The position numbers and the translations under genes were made by a program. DNA of 64,000 nucleotides from Streptomyces globosus (GTDB lineage Bacteria > Actinomycetota > Actinomycetes > Streptomycetales > Streptomycetaceae), in contig NZ_CP030862.1 in assembly GCF_003325375.1 (NCBI RefSeq), positions 809,501 through 873,500 of the forward strand, written 5' to 3'. Below, one piece after another: positions 28,075 through 35,554 of this stretch. The notes under the pieces are model-generated. The model made no database searches and was not told the origin of the DNA. It saw only the letters and a program-made list of their open reading frames with translations. Within the stretch, counting starts at the first letter, position 1. Every line of letters starts with the position of its first letter.

Positions 28075-30015
28075 ATGGGACCGTCCGCAACACGTTCCGC
28101 ACCGCGCGGGGCGCCACCGGGCCGCGGCCCGGTGGCCCTCGCGCTCCGTTACTACGGCAGGGAGCTGGCCCGGCTCCGCCGGTTCGCGCTCCCCGCGATG
28201 CTGCTGCCGGCGCTCGGCAACATCGGCGTCAACTACCTGGCGCCGCTGGTCGTCGCCAAGCTCGTCGGCCGCATCGCCGACGGCGGCGCCGGCCTCTCCG
28301 CGAGCCTGCCCTACGTGCTCGGCTTCGCCGGCGTCCTGCTCCTCGCGGAGGCCCTGTGGCGGCTCGGCGTGCACTGCCTGAACCGGCTCGACGCCCTCGG
28401 CATCGAACGGCTCTACGTGATCGGCGTGGACGAGTTGTTCGCGAAGGACGCCGCCTTCTTCCACGACAACTTCGCCGGGTCGCTGACCAAGCGGGTCCTC
28501 GGCTTCGCCTCCCGCTTCGAGGAGTTCGTCGACACCCTCGCGTTCGCCGTCGTCGGCCGGTTCGTGCCGCTGCTGTTCGGGTCGGTCGTGCTGTGGCAGT
28601 ACGAACCGCTGCTCGTCGCCGGGCTGCTGACGATGATCGCCGTCACCGCCGTGTGCGTGGCACCGCTCGTCCGCCGCCGGCAGGCGCTCGTCGACCGGCG
28701 CGAGGCGGCCATCGCCCGCGTCTCCGGGCACGTCTCCGACAGCCTGGCCAACATGGACACCGTCCGCGCGTTCGCCGCCGAGCGGCGCGAGGCCGAGGAG
28801 CACCGGTCGCGGGTCGCGGAATCGCGCCGGCTCACCCTGCGGGCCTGGGACTACGGCAACCTCCGCATCGACACGGTCGTCGCGCCGATGTCCGTCCTGA
28901 CCAACGCCCTCGGCCTGCTCATCGCGGTCGCCGTCGTCGGCGGCAGCGTCGCCGCCGCGGGCGGCGGGGGCGGCACCGGACAGGGCGTGGAGGCCGTCGT
29001 CGTCGCCTTCACCTACTACAGCAACGCCACCCGCATCATGTTCGAGTTCAACCAGATCTACCGCCGCCTGGAGCGGTCGATGACGGAGGCCGCGCAGTTC
29101 ACCGAGCTGCTGCGGGAGCCGCCGACCGTCCTCGACCCGGCGGAGCCCGAGCCGGCGCCGCCGCCGCGGGCCGCGGACGTCCGCTTCGAAGGCGTCACCT
29201 TCGCCCACAAGGGCGCCCGGCCGCTCTTCGAGGAACTCGACCTGGCCGTGCCCGGCGGCGCCAGGTTCGGGCTCGTCGGCCGGTCCGGCGGCGGCAAGAG
29301 CACCCTGACCAGGCTGCTGCTGCGGATGACGGACGTCGACGGCGGCCGCATCCTCGTCGGCGGCCGCGACATCAGCCGGCTGCGCCAGGCCGACCTGCGC
29401 AGCCTGATCGCGTACGTGCCGCAGGACCCGGCCATGTTCCACCGCACCCTCCGCGAGAACATCGCCTTCGCCCGCCCCGGCTCCACCGACGCGGAGGTCC
29501 GGCGCGCGGCCGAGGCCGCACACGTCACCGAGTTCGCCGACGTGCTGCCCGACGGCTTCGACACGCTCGTCGGCGAGCGCGGCGTCAAACTGTCCGGCGG
29601 GCAGCGGCAGCGGGTCGCGCTCGCCCGCGCCATCCTGCGCGACGCGCCGATCCTGCTGCTCGACGAGGCGACCAGCGCCCTCGACTCCGAGAGCGAGATC
29701 CTCGTCCAGGAAGCGCTGTGGCGGCTCATGGCCGGGCGCACGGCCCTCGTCGTCGCGCACCGGCTCAGCACCGTCGCCGCCATGGACCGGCTCATCGTCC
29801 TCGACCGCGGGCGGATCGTCGAACAGGGCCGCCACGAGGAACTGCTCACCTCCGGCGGCGCCTACGCGCGGCTGTGGCGGCACCAGTCGGGAGGCTTCCT
29901 CGGCGGCGCGGACGGCGGCGGCGGTGGCGGCGGCCCGGAGGACCGCGGCCCGGCGGACGGCGGCCGCAGCGGCGCGGACGCCCCGGCCGACGGCCCGGGT
30001 ACCGTGGGCCGATGA
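28075..30015 (+). CDS. ABC exporter, fused membrane and ATPase domains
   Basis: This 646-residue half-transporter of the type IV exporter fold has a six-helix membrane domain over about residues 20-350 and an ATPase domain after residue 390. Walker A is GRSGGGKSTL, the Q-loop YVPQDPAMF, the signature KLSGGQRQRVALARAIL, Walker B ILLLDEATSAL and the H-loop VVAHRLST. It should act as a homodimer, or with a partner not present here. The glycine-rich tail is unstructured. The ATG at 28075 has GGGGTGG close upstream. Its stop overlaps the ATG of a GNAT gene, so the two form an operon. The substrate is unknown. Confidence 0.88.
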   Translation: MGPSATRSAPRGAPPGRGPVALALRYYGRELARLRRFALPAMLLPALGNIGVNYLAPLVVAKLVGRIADGGAGLSASLPYVLGFAGVLLLAEALWRLGVHCLNRLDALGIERLYVIGVDELFAKDAAFFHDNFAGSLTKRVLGFASRFEEFVDTLAFAVVGRFVPLLFGSVVLWQYEPLLVAGLLTMIAVTAVCVAPLVRRRQALVDRREAAIARVSGHVSDSLANMDTVRAFAAERREAEEHRSRVAESRRLTLRAWDYGNLRIDTVVAPMSVLTNALGLLIAVAVVGGSVAAAGGGGGTGQGVEAVVVAFTYYSNATRIMFEFNQIYRRLERSMTEAAQFTELLREPPTVLDPAEPEPAPPPRAADVRFEGVTFAHKGARPLFEELDLAVPGGARFGLVGRSGGGKSTLTRLLLRMTDVDGGRILVGGRDISRLRQADLRSLIAYVPQDPAMFHRTLRENIAFARPGSTDAEVRRAAEAAHVTEFADVLPDGFDTLVGERGVKLSGGQRQRVALARAILRDAPILLLDEATSALDSESEILVQEALWRLMAGRTALVVAHRLSTVAAMDRLIVLDRGRIVEQGRHEELLTSGGAYARLWRHQSGGFLGGADGGGGGGGPEDRGPADGGRSGADAPADGPGTVGR

Positions 30016-30443
30016 AGATCATCGACCTGGAGCCGGGCGACCCGCGGCTCACCGCCGACCTGCTGCCCGTACTGCGGGAGCTGCGCCCGCACCTGACCGC
30101 CGACCTCTTCGCCGAGATCCACGCCGAGGGCCACCCGCAGGGCCTGCGCTTCAGCGCGGCCTACGAGGACGGGGGCGCGTGTGTCGGCGCGGCCGGGTGG
30201 CGCATCGTCGCGAACACCGTCGACATCCGCCGCCTGTACGTCGACGACCTCGTCACCGCCGCCCGCGCCCGCTCCCGGGGCGTGGGCCGCGCCCTGCTCG
30301 CCCACCTGGAGGAGCGGGCCCGCGCGGCCGGCTGCCGCCTCCTGGACCTCGACTCGGGCACGCACCGCACCGGGGCGCACCGCTTCTACCTCCGCGAGCG
30401 GTTCGACATCGTCGCGTTCCACTTCGCCAGGGAACTCGACTAG
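30012..30443 (+). CDS. GNAT-family acetyltransferase coupled to the ABC exporter
   Basis: This 143-residue protein has an ATG overlapping the stop of the ABC exporter gene (ATGA). The acetyl-CoA motif is SRGVGRALLAHLEERARAAG (residues 89-108), followed by the strand LLDLDSGTHRTGAHRFYLRE, a typical GNAT C-terminal half. Coupling with an exporter suggests that the pair handles one compound, for example by acetylation and efflux, but the sequence does not show which. A hairpin follows at 30485-30511. Confidence 0.83.
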   Translation: MKIIDLEPGDPRLTADLLPVLRELRPHLTADLFAEIHAEGHPQGLRFSAAYEDGGACVGAAGWRIVANTVDIRRLYVDDLVTAARARSRGVGRALLAHLEERARAAGCRLLDLDSGTHRTGAHRFYLRERFDIVAFHFARELD

Positions 30444-30484
30444 CGAGTGCCTCCAGCTGACGCCCCCACCCGCGCTCCGGCAGA

Positions 30485-30511
30485 GGCCGGATCCCTCGGC
30501 GGGGTCCGGCC
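30485..30511. terminator. Hairpin terminator
   Basis: GGCCGGA at 30485-30491 pairs with TCCGGCC at 30505-30511, between the convergent GNAT and nitroreductase-like genes. Confidence 0.6.
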
Positions 30512-30570
30512 CCCTCGTGCGCCCGCAGTCGTGCGCGTGCGGCCGCATGAGAACCGCCGGGGAGGCGGGG

Positions 30571-31041
30571 CTACGCCGGCCGCGGTGCGCGGACGGGTTC
30601 CAGGATGACGAGCGGGATGGTGCGGGCCGGGCGGGCCCTGGCCTGGTAGTCCTCCAGGGCGGGCCAGAGGCCGGCCAGGGCCGGCCAGTAGACCTCGCGC
30701 TCGTCCGCTCCGGCCGTGCGGGCCAGGGCCGGCGCGATGTCCGGGCCGACCTGGACGCGGACCTCCGGGTGCGCGGCCAGGTTCCGGTACCAGTCCGGGT
30801 GCGCGGGGGCGCCCCACGCGGCCGCGGCGACGACCAGGCGCGCCTCGTCCTCGGTGTAGATGAGGGGCGTGCGGGTGGTGCGGCCGGTGCGGCGGCCGAC
30901 GGTGGTGAGCAGGAGCGTGGGCACGCCGTGCCAGAGCTGGCCGTCCTGGCCGCCGGTGGCCGCGTAGTCGCGGACGTGGTCGCGGACGGAGCCGGGGCGC
31001 GGATCTGCGGGGTGGTCCCAGTCGACGGTGATCGTCTGCAT
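30571..31041 (-). CDS. Deazaflavin (F420)-dependent nitroreductase-family protein
   Basis: This 156-residue protein matches the Ddn/DUF385 family: LLLTTVGRRTGRTTRTPLIY near residues 45-64, VVAAAAWGAPAHPDWYRNL, then AHPEVRVQVG, all in the family order. Such proteins bind coenzyme F420, which Streptomyces makes, and reduce quinones or nitro compounds. The ATG has a GGAGG ribosome site seven bases upstream. It is divergent from the LysR regulator with 110 bases between them, so the regulator may control it; the DasR-like site lies on the LysR side. Confidence 0.83.
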   Translation of the reverse strand: MQTITVDWDHPADPRPGSVRDHVRDYAATGGQDGQLWHGVPTLLLTTVGRRTGRTTRTPLIYTEDEARLVVAAAAWGAPAHPDWYRNLAAHPEVRVQVGPDIAPALARTAGADEREVYWPALAGLWPALEDYQARARPARTIPLVILEPVRAPRPA

Positions 31042-31129
31042 GCTGTGCCTCCGAGTAGCGGACCCCGGGAGCGTCAACGATCCTCCGGCGGATCCGGATA
31101 CGGTCGTCCCACCCGTAGCGCAAGCGAGG

Positions 31130-31141
31130 TGGTCTGGACCA
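31130..31141. promoter_or_regulatory. DasR-type (dre-like) operator upstream of the LysR gene
   Basis: TGGTCTGGACCA differs by one base from the core TGGTCTAGACCA of the published Streptomyces DasR site. It ends ten bases before the LysR ATG and overlaps CAAGCT (31140-31145), a candidate -10 box six bases from the start codon. A repressor bound here would block this promoter. The same core is found upstream of the chitinase in this window. Confidence 0.6.
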
Positions 31142-31151
31142 AGCTCTTTGC

Positions 31152-32081
31152 ATGGATCTGGAGTTGAGGCATCTCAAGGTCATCCGGGCGGTCGCGGACG
31201 CCGGGAGTCTGACCCGCGCCGCGACCCGGCTCGGACTCGCCCAGCCGGCCCTCAGCACCCAGCTCAGACGGATCGAGCGGGCGCTCGGCGGGGCGCTGTT
31301 CGTCCGCGGACGGGACGGCGTACGGGCCACCGCGCTCGGCGAACTCGTCCTGGACCGGGCACGGGTCCTGCTGCCCGCGGTGTGCGAACTCCAGGAGGAG
31401 GCCACCCGGTTCGCCCGCCAGGGCACCGCCGGCCACCGCATCGGCGGGACGCACGGGCCGCTGCTCGGCGGGCTCGTCGACCGGCTCGCCCGGCAGGACC
31501 CCGGGGTGCCGGTGACGACCCACACCTCCTGGTCGGAGCGCGAGATCGCCGGATCCGTCGCCGACGGGCGGCTCGACTTCGCGCTGATCGGCGTGTGCGG
31601 GGAGAGCCCGCCGCCGGAGCCGGGGCGGCTCGCGTGGATGGAGGTCGCGCGGGACCCGGTGCACGTGATGCTCGCCGAGGACCACCCGCTGGCGCGGCGG
31701 GCCGAGATCGAGCTGACCGAGCTCGCGGCGGAGGCGTGGACCGACGTGCCGGGGGACGGGTGCTTCGGGGACTGCTTCGCCGCGGCGTGCGTGCGGGCCG
31801 GGTTCACGCCGGCCTGCGTGTACGAGGCGGACACCGCCTCCTGCGTGCATCTGGTGCAGGTGGGGCGGGCGGTGGGGTTGTGCCGGGCGACGTTCCCGGC
31901 GACCCCGGGGGTGGCCACCCGGCCGCTGGCCGGGACCCCGCTGGTGTGGCGGCACCTGCTGGGCTGGCACCCCGCCGGGCGGGCCGCGGCCCGCGCCGCC
32001 CACGTCCTGGCCCAGGCCCGCGCGGCCCACGCCGAGGCGATGACCCGCGCCTCGCCGACCCCCACGGCGGTGCACCCCTGA
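31152..32081 (+). CDS. LysR-family transcriptional regulator
   Basis: This 309-residue protein has the LysR N-terminal winged helix-turn-helix (LELRHLKVIRAVADAGSLTR, then RLGLAQPALSTQLRRIERAL) and a periplasmic-binding-like effector domain from about residue 90. Its length is typical. No ribosome site precedes the ATG; a -10-like CAAGCT six bases upstream suggests a leaderless mRNA. The divergent partner is the F420-dependent reductase-like gene, the commonest target position for LysR proteins. Its promoter carries a DasR-type palindrome. Confidence 0.87.
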   Translation: MDLELRHLKVIRAVADAGSLTRAATRLGLAQPALSTQLRRIERALGGALFVRGRDGVRATALGELVLDRARVLLPAVCELQEEATRFARQGTAGHRIGGTHGPLLGGLVDRLARQDPGVPVTTHTSWSEREIAGSVADGRLDFALIGVCGESPPPEPGRLAWMEVARDPVHVMLAEDHPLARRAEIELTELAAEAWTDVPGDGCFGDCFAAACVRAGFTPACVYEADTASCVHLVQVGRAVGLCRATFPATPGVATRPLAGTPLVWRHLLGWHPAGRAAARAAHVLAQARAAHAEAMTRASPTPTAVHP

Positions 32082-32123
32082 TTCCGCCGCGGGATCCCGC
32101 ACACCCCTGACCCCGGGAGGGCC

Positions 32124-32500
32124 CGGGCTCCGCCCGGTGCCGCGCCTCAAACGCCGGCGGGGCTGGTCTTGGCGGCGGCGGGTCGGGGTCGGCCGGGTGC
32201 CGGGGTGTCGCGGGCTCTGCCCGGACCCGCGCCTCAAACGCCGGCGGGGCTGGGGTGGGTCGGCGTCGGCCGTTGACGTGGGACGGTGCCGGGTGTCGCG
32301 GGCTCTGGCCGGGCCGCGCCTCAGGCGCTGGCGGGGCTGGAGTCGGCCGGCGTCGGCCGTTGGCGTGGGCTGGGCGGCCTGCGGGGCCGGGTGCGGGGCG
32401 CGGCGCGGCGGGGTCCGTTGGCACCGGGGGTGTGCGGGCTCCGGCCGGGGCCGCGCCTCAGGCGCCGGCGGGGCTGAGTCGGTCGGCGTCGGCCGTCGGC
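32124..32500. repeat. Array of four Streptomyces-type intergenic repeats
   Basis: A 25-base core beginning GCGCCTCA and ending GCGGGGCTG occurs at 32142-32166, 32229-32253, 32316-32340 and 32453-32477. The first three are exactly 87 bases apart, and the fourth is 137 bases further. Flanking text (CGGGCTC before; GTCGGCGTCGGCC after) repeats too, so the unit is longer than the core. The core can fold (GCC/GGC arms). Similar GCCTCAAACGCCGG sequences are common between Streptomyces genes. No gene lies in 32082-32672. Confidence 0.8.
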
Positions 32501-32638
32501 TTGTGTGTGGCCGAGGAGGCCGGAACCGCCTCGCGGGCTTCCCCGGCCGGGCGCGGCGACCTACGGCCCTGCCGGCGAGGGGGCCGCACGGGGTGGGTGT
32601 CGGGCCCGTTCCCCGGCTCGGGGCCGGTGGGCGGGCGG

Positions 32639-32662
32639 GGCCCGCCCCCGCGGGGGCGGGCC
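32639..32662. terminator. 24-base perfect palindrome, probable terminator
   Basis: The left arm GGCCCGCCCCCG pairs fully with its complement around a CGCG centre, ten bases past the stop of the small gene at 32673. Confidence 0.65.
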
Positions 32663-32672
32663 GGGGCCGCAG

Positions 32673-32867
32673 CTACGGGAGGTAGCGTTCGATGACCCTC
32701 GGGCCTTCCTTCTCGATCAGCTTCCGGGCCTTTTCGACCCGCTCCGGAGTCGGGTCGGCGCCCGTCGCCATGACGAGGTCCTCGGGGTCGTACGCCCGCT
32801 CCCCACCCGTGAACAGCTTCGACGAAGGGGTCACGGACTCACGCTGCTGGTCCGATTCTGTTCCCAT
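32673..32867 (-). CDS. Small conserved-type hydrophilic protein
   Basis: This 64-residue protein starts at an ATG with a strong AGGAGG ribosome site five bases upstream. It is charged, with a long C-terminal helix (TPERVEKARKLIEKEGPRVI) and no membrane segment. The family is not recognised, but the excellent ribosome site and the terminator immediately after it support a real gene. Confidence 0.7.
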   Translation of the reverse strand: MGTESDQQRESVTPSSKLFTGGERAYDPEDLVMATGADPTPERVEKARKLIEKEGPRVIERYLP

Positions 32868-33060
32868 CGGTTGCCTCCTAGGAGTACCTGCCTGGTGCCC
32901 CCATCCTCCGGCCGCACCCCCATGAACGCACGTTGGCGCCCGGCGCCCGCCCCCGCCCGGCCGGGCATAACACCGGGGGAGGGGCCAACCGGCAGTACCC
33001 GCAAGCCTGTTGGGGTCCCTACGGTTTCCGCATCCCCGCCGAAGACCGAAGGGACCCCCC

Positions 33061-34416
33061 ATGCCCAAGCGACACGCCCGGTCGGCGTGTACCGCCCTGG
33101 CCGCGGCCGGCCTGCTGCTCGCCGCAGCCGTCGGGACGGCCGCCGCCGAGCCGGCGGCCCGGACCGCCCCGGTGCCGACCGCCGCCGAGACCCTGCGCAC
33201 CGCCGAGGCGCAGCCCGAGCTGCTGGCCGCCATGCAGCGCGACCTCGGGCTGAGCCCGGACCGGGCCAGGGCCCGCCTCGCGCACGAGGCCGAGGCCGGT
33301 GCCGCCGCCGCCCGCCTGCAGAGCCGCCTCGGCCCCGCCTTCGCCGGCGCCTGGGTCGACGGCTCGGACACGGCCGCCCTGTCCGTCGCCACGACCCGCG
33401 CCTCCGACGCGGCCGCGATACGCGCCGCCGGCGCCCGGCCGGTCGTCGTCACCCGCTCCCTCGCCTCCCTCGACGCCGCGAAGGCCGCCCTCGACCGGGC
33501 CGCCACCCCCGGGACCCCGGTGCGCTACGTCGACCCCCGCACCAACACCCTCGTCGTCGAGGAGGCCGAGCCCGGCGCCGCGGCCCGCCTGCTCGCCGCG
33601 ACCGGAACCGACACCTCCCTCGTCACCGTGGTGCCGACCGCGCAGGCCCCGCGCCCGCTGTACGACCTGCGCGGCGGCGACGCGTACTACATGAACGGCA
33701 GCGGCCGCTGCTCCGTCGGCTTTCCGGTGACCCGCGGCACCACCCACGGCTTCGCCACCGCCGGGCACTGCGGCCGGGCCGGGACGACGACGACCGGCTT
33801 CAACCGGGTCGCCCAGGGCTCCTTCCAGGCGTCGGTGTTCCCCGGCAGTGACATGGCCTGGGTCGCCGCGAACACGAACTGGACGGCCACCCCGTACGTC
33901 AAGGGCAGCGGCGGCGCGAACGTGCAGGTCACCGGCTCGGTCCTGCAGCCCGTCGGCGCGTCGGTCTGCCGCTCGGGCTCCACGACCGGCTGGCACTGCG
34001 GCACCATCCAGCAGCACAACACCAGCGTCACCTACCCCGAGGGCACCATCTCCGGCGTGACCCGCACGACGGTGTGCGCCGAGCCCGGCGACTCCGGAGG
34101 CTCCTACATCTCCGGCAGCCAGGCGCAGGGCGTCACCTCGGGCGGCTCCGGCAACTGCTCCAGCGGCGGCACCACCTTCTTCCAGCCGCTGAACCCGATC
34201 CTCTCCGCCTACGGGCTGACCCTGAAGACCACCGGCGGCGACCCGGGCCCCGGCCCCGGCGACCCCGAGCCGGGCGGCACCTGGAAGGCCGGCGCCGTCT
34301 ACACGGCCGGCGCGACCGTCACGTACGGCGGCGCGAGCTACCGCTGCCTGCAGGGCCACCAGGCCCAGACGGGCTGGGAGCCGCCGAACGTCCCCGCGCT
34401 GTGGCAGCGCCTCTGA
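33061..34416 (+). CDS. Secreted chymotrypsin-like serine protease with chitin-binding domain (streptogrisin C type)
   Basis: This 451-residue preproprotein has a signal peptide (basic start, hydrophobic TALAAAGLLLAAAVGTAAA), an alpha-lytic-type propeptide to about residue 200, then an S1 protease domain. The triad is H236 in ATAGHCG, D264 in GSDMAWV and S345 in PGDSGGSY. A Gly/Pro linker (PGPGPGDPEP) leads to a C-terminal carbohydrate-binding module of the chitin-binding type (WKAGAVYTAGATVTYGG ending in LWQRL). The ATG has a GAAGGGA site. The chitin-binding tail links it to the chitinase further on: both would act on fungal or arthropod walls. Confidence 0.9.
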   Translation: MPKRHARSACTALAAAGLLLAAAVGTAAAEPAARTAPVPTAAETLRTAEAQPELLAAMQRDLGLSPDRARARLAHEAEAGAAAARLQSRLGPAFAGAWVDGSDTAALSVATTRASDAAAIRAAGARPVVVTRSLASLDAAKAALDRAATPGTPVRYVDPRTNTLVVEEAEPGAAARLLAATGTDTSLVTVVPTAQAPRPLYDLRGGDAYYMNGSGRCSVGFPVTRGTTHGFATAGHCGRAGTTTTGFNRVAQGSFQASVFPGSDMAWVAANTNWTATPYVKGSGGANVQVTGSVLQPVGASVCRSGSTTGWHCGTIQQHNTSVTYPEGTISGVTRTTVCAEPGDSGGSYISGSQAQGVTSGGSGNCSSGGTTFFQPLNPILSAYGLTLKTTGGDPGPGPGDPEPGGTWKAGAVYTAGATVTYGGASYRCLQGHQAQTGWEPPNVPALWQRL

Positions 34417-34436
34417 CACGCCTCCCCGCGTGAGGA

Positions 34437-34489
34437 CGGGGCGGGTGGCCCGCGGCTGCCAAGGGGGGAGCCGCGGTGCACCCGCCCCG
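34437..34489. terminator. Long bidirectional terminator
   Basis: Two stacked stems, CGGGGCGGGT (34437-34446) with 34480-34489 and CCGCGGCT (34450-34457) with 34469-34476, separated by 3-base bulges, make one long hairpin. It lies between the convergent protease and YdcF-like genes. Confidence 0.88.
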
Positions 34490-34523
34490 TGCCCCCTTCT
34501 CCGCCCCGCTCCGCCCCCTCCCG

Positions 34524-35534
34524 CTACACCGCCAGCGCCGCCACCGCAGTCGCCGCCGCGATCGCCCCGCAGACCACCAGGTTGACCACCCGGTGCTCCC
34601 AGAAGACGGCGACGAACTCGCGGATGGTGGCGCTCGGCCAGAAGTAGCGGGCGGTCGGCGAACCGACCACCTGCCCGTTCACGCCCGCCTTCCGTGCCGT
34701 CATCGCGGCGCGGAAGGCGTGGAAGTTGTTGGTGACGACGACGCACCGGTAGTCCGGACCGGCCTCCGCCTCCATCACCTCCCGGCTGAAGGCGAGGTTC
34801 TCGTCCGTCGTCCGGGAGCGGTCCTCCAGCCGTACGAGCTCGGGCGCCGCGCCCTGCGCGAGCAGCCAGTCCGCCATCGCCCGCGCCTCGGGGACCTTCT
34901 CGTCCGGTCCCTGACCGCCCGACGCCAGCAGCAGCGGCACCCGCCCGCCGCGCGCCGCCTGCGCGGCCTGGAGCCGCAGGCCCTTCTCCAGGCGGGAGGC
35001 CAGCAGCGGCGGCACCCGCTCGCCGCCGAGCAGGCCGGAGCCGAGGACCACCACGAAGTCGACGTCGCCGCGGACCGGGGTGCGCCCGTACAGGAAGGCG
35101 TACGCGAGGAAGCACACGAACAGGAACGAGACGTAGGCGACGAGCAGCACCAGCCCGCCGACGGCCGCGTCCATCGCGGGCGAGCCCCGGTCGGCGACGT
35201 ACGCGACGAGCGCGATCAGCCCGAGGATCCCCGTCCCGGCGGCCAGCGACAGCAGGTTGGCGGGGCTGCGGCCCTCCCGCCGGAGCATCGTGATGCCGTT
35301 GCCGACGAGGAAGCCGGCGAGCGCGAGCGTGCCCAGCGCCGGCACGAGCAGGACCAGCGCCACCGCGACGACCCCCAGCAGCGGCGGCAGCGACGGGATC
35401 AGGAACAGCACCCCGATCGAGGCCCATATGAGGGTCAGGCCCAGCAGGACGGCGTTGCGGAAGCGCCGGCGGTCTGCCCACACACTCACCAGGAACAGCA
35501 GCAGCAGGACGGCCGCGGGCGCGAAAGCGATCAT
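34524..35534 (-). CDS. YdcF/ElyC-like DUF218 membrane protein
   Basis: This 336-residue protein has an N-terminal membrane domain of about five helices (residues 1-165), followed by a cytoplasmic-facing DUF218 domain: DFVVVLGSGLLGGERVPPLL, SGGQGPDEKVPEA, EDRSRTTDENLAFS and VVTNNFHAFRAAMTARKAG are the family landmarks. ElyC and SanA relatives affect cell-envelope integrity. It is the last gene of a minus-strand run after the N-acyl-D-amino-acid deacylase, 20 bases away. TACGCT seven bases before the ATG could be a separate -10 box for a leaderless mRNA. Confidence 0.84.
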   Translation of the reverse strand: MIAFAPAAVLLLLFLVSVWADRRRFRNAVLLGLTLIWASIGVLFLIPSLPPLLGVVAVALVLLVPALGTLALAGFLVGNGITMLRREGRSPANLLSLAAGTGILGLIALVAYVADRGSPAMDAAVGGLVLLVAYVSFLFVCFLAYAFLYGRTPVRGDVDFVVVLGSGLLGGERVPPLLASRLEKGLRLQAAQAARGGRVPLLLASGGQGPDEKVPEARAMADWLLAQGAAPELVRLEDRSRTTDENLAFSREVMEAEAGPDYRCVVVTNNFHAFRAAMTARKAGVNGQVVGSPTARYFWPSATIREFVAVFWEHRVVNLVVCGAIAAATAVAALAV

Positions 35535-35554
35535 GCGCCCCAGCGTACGGCGCG

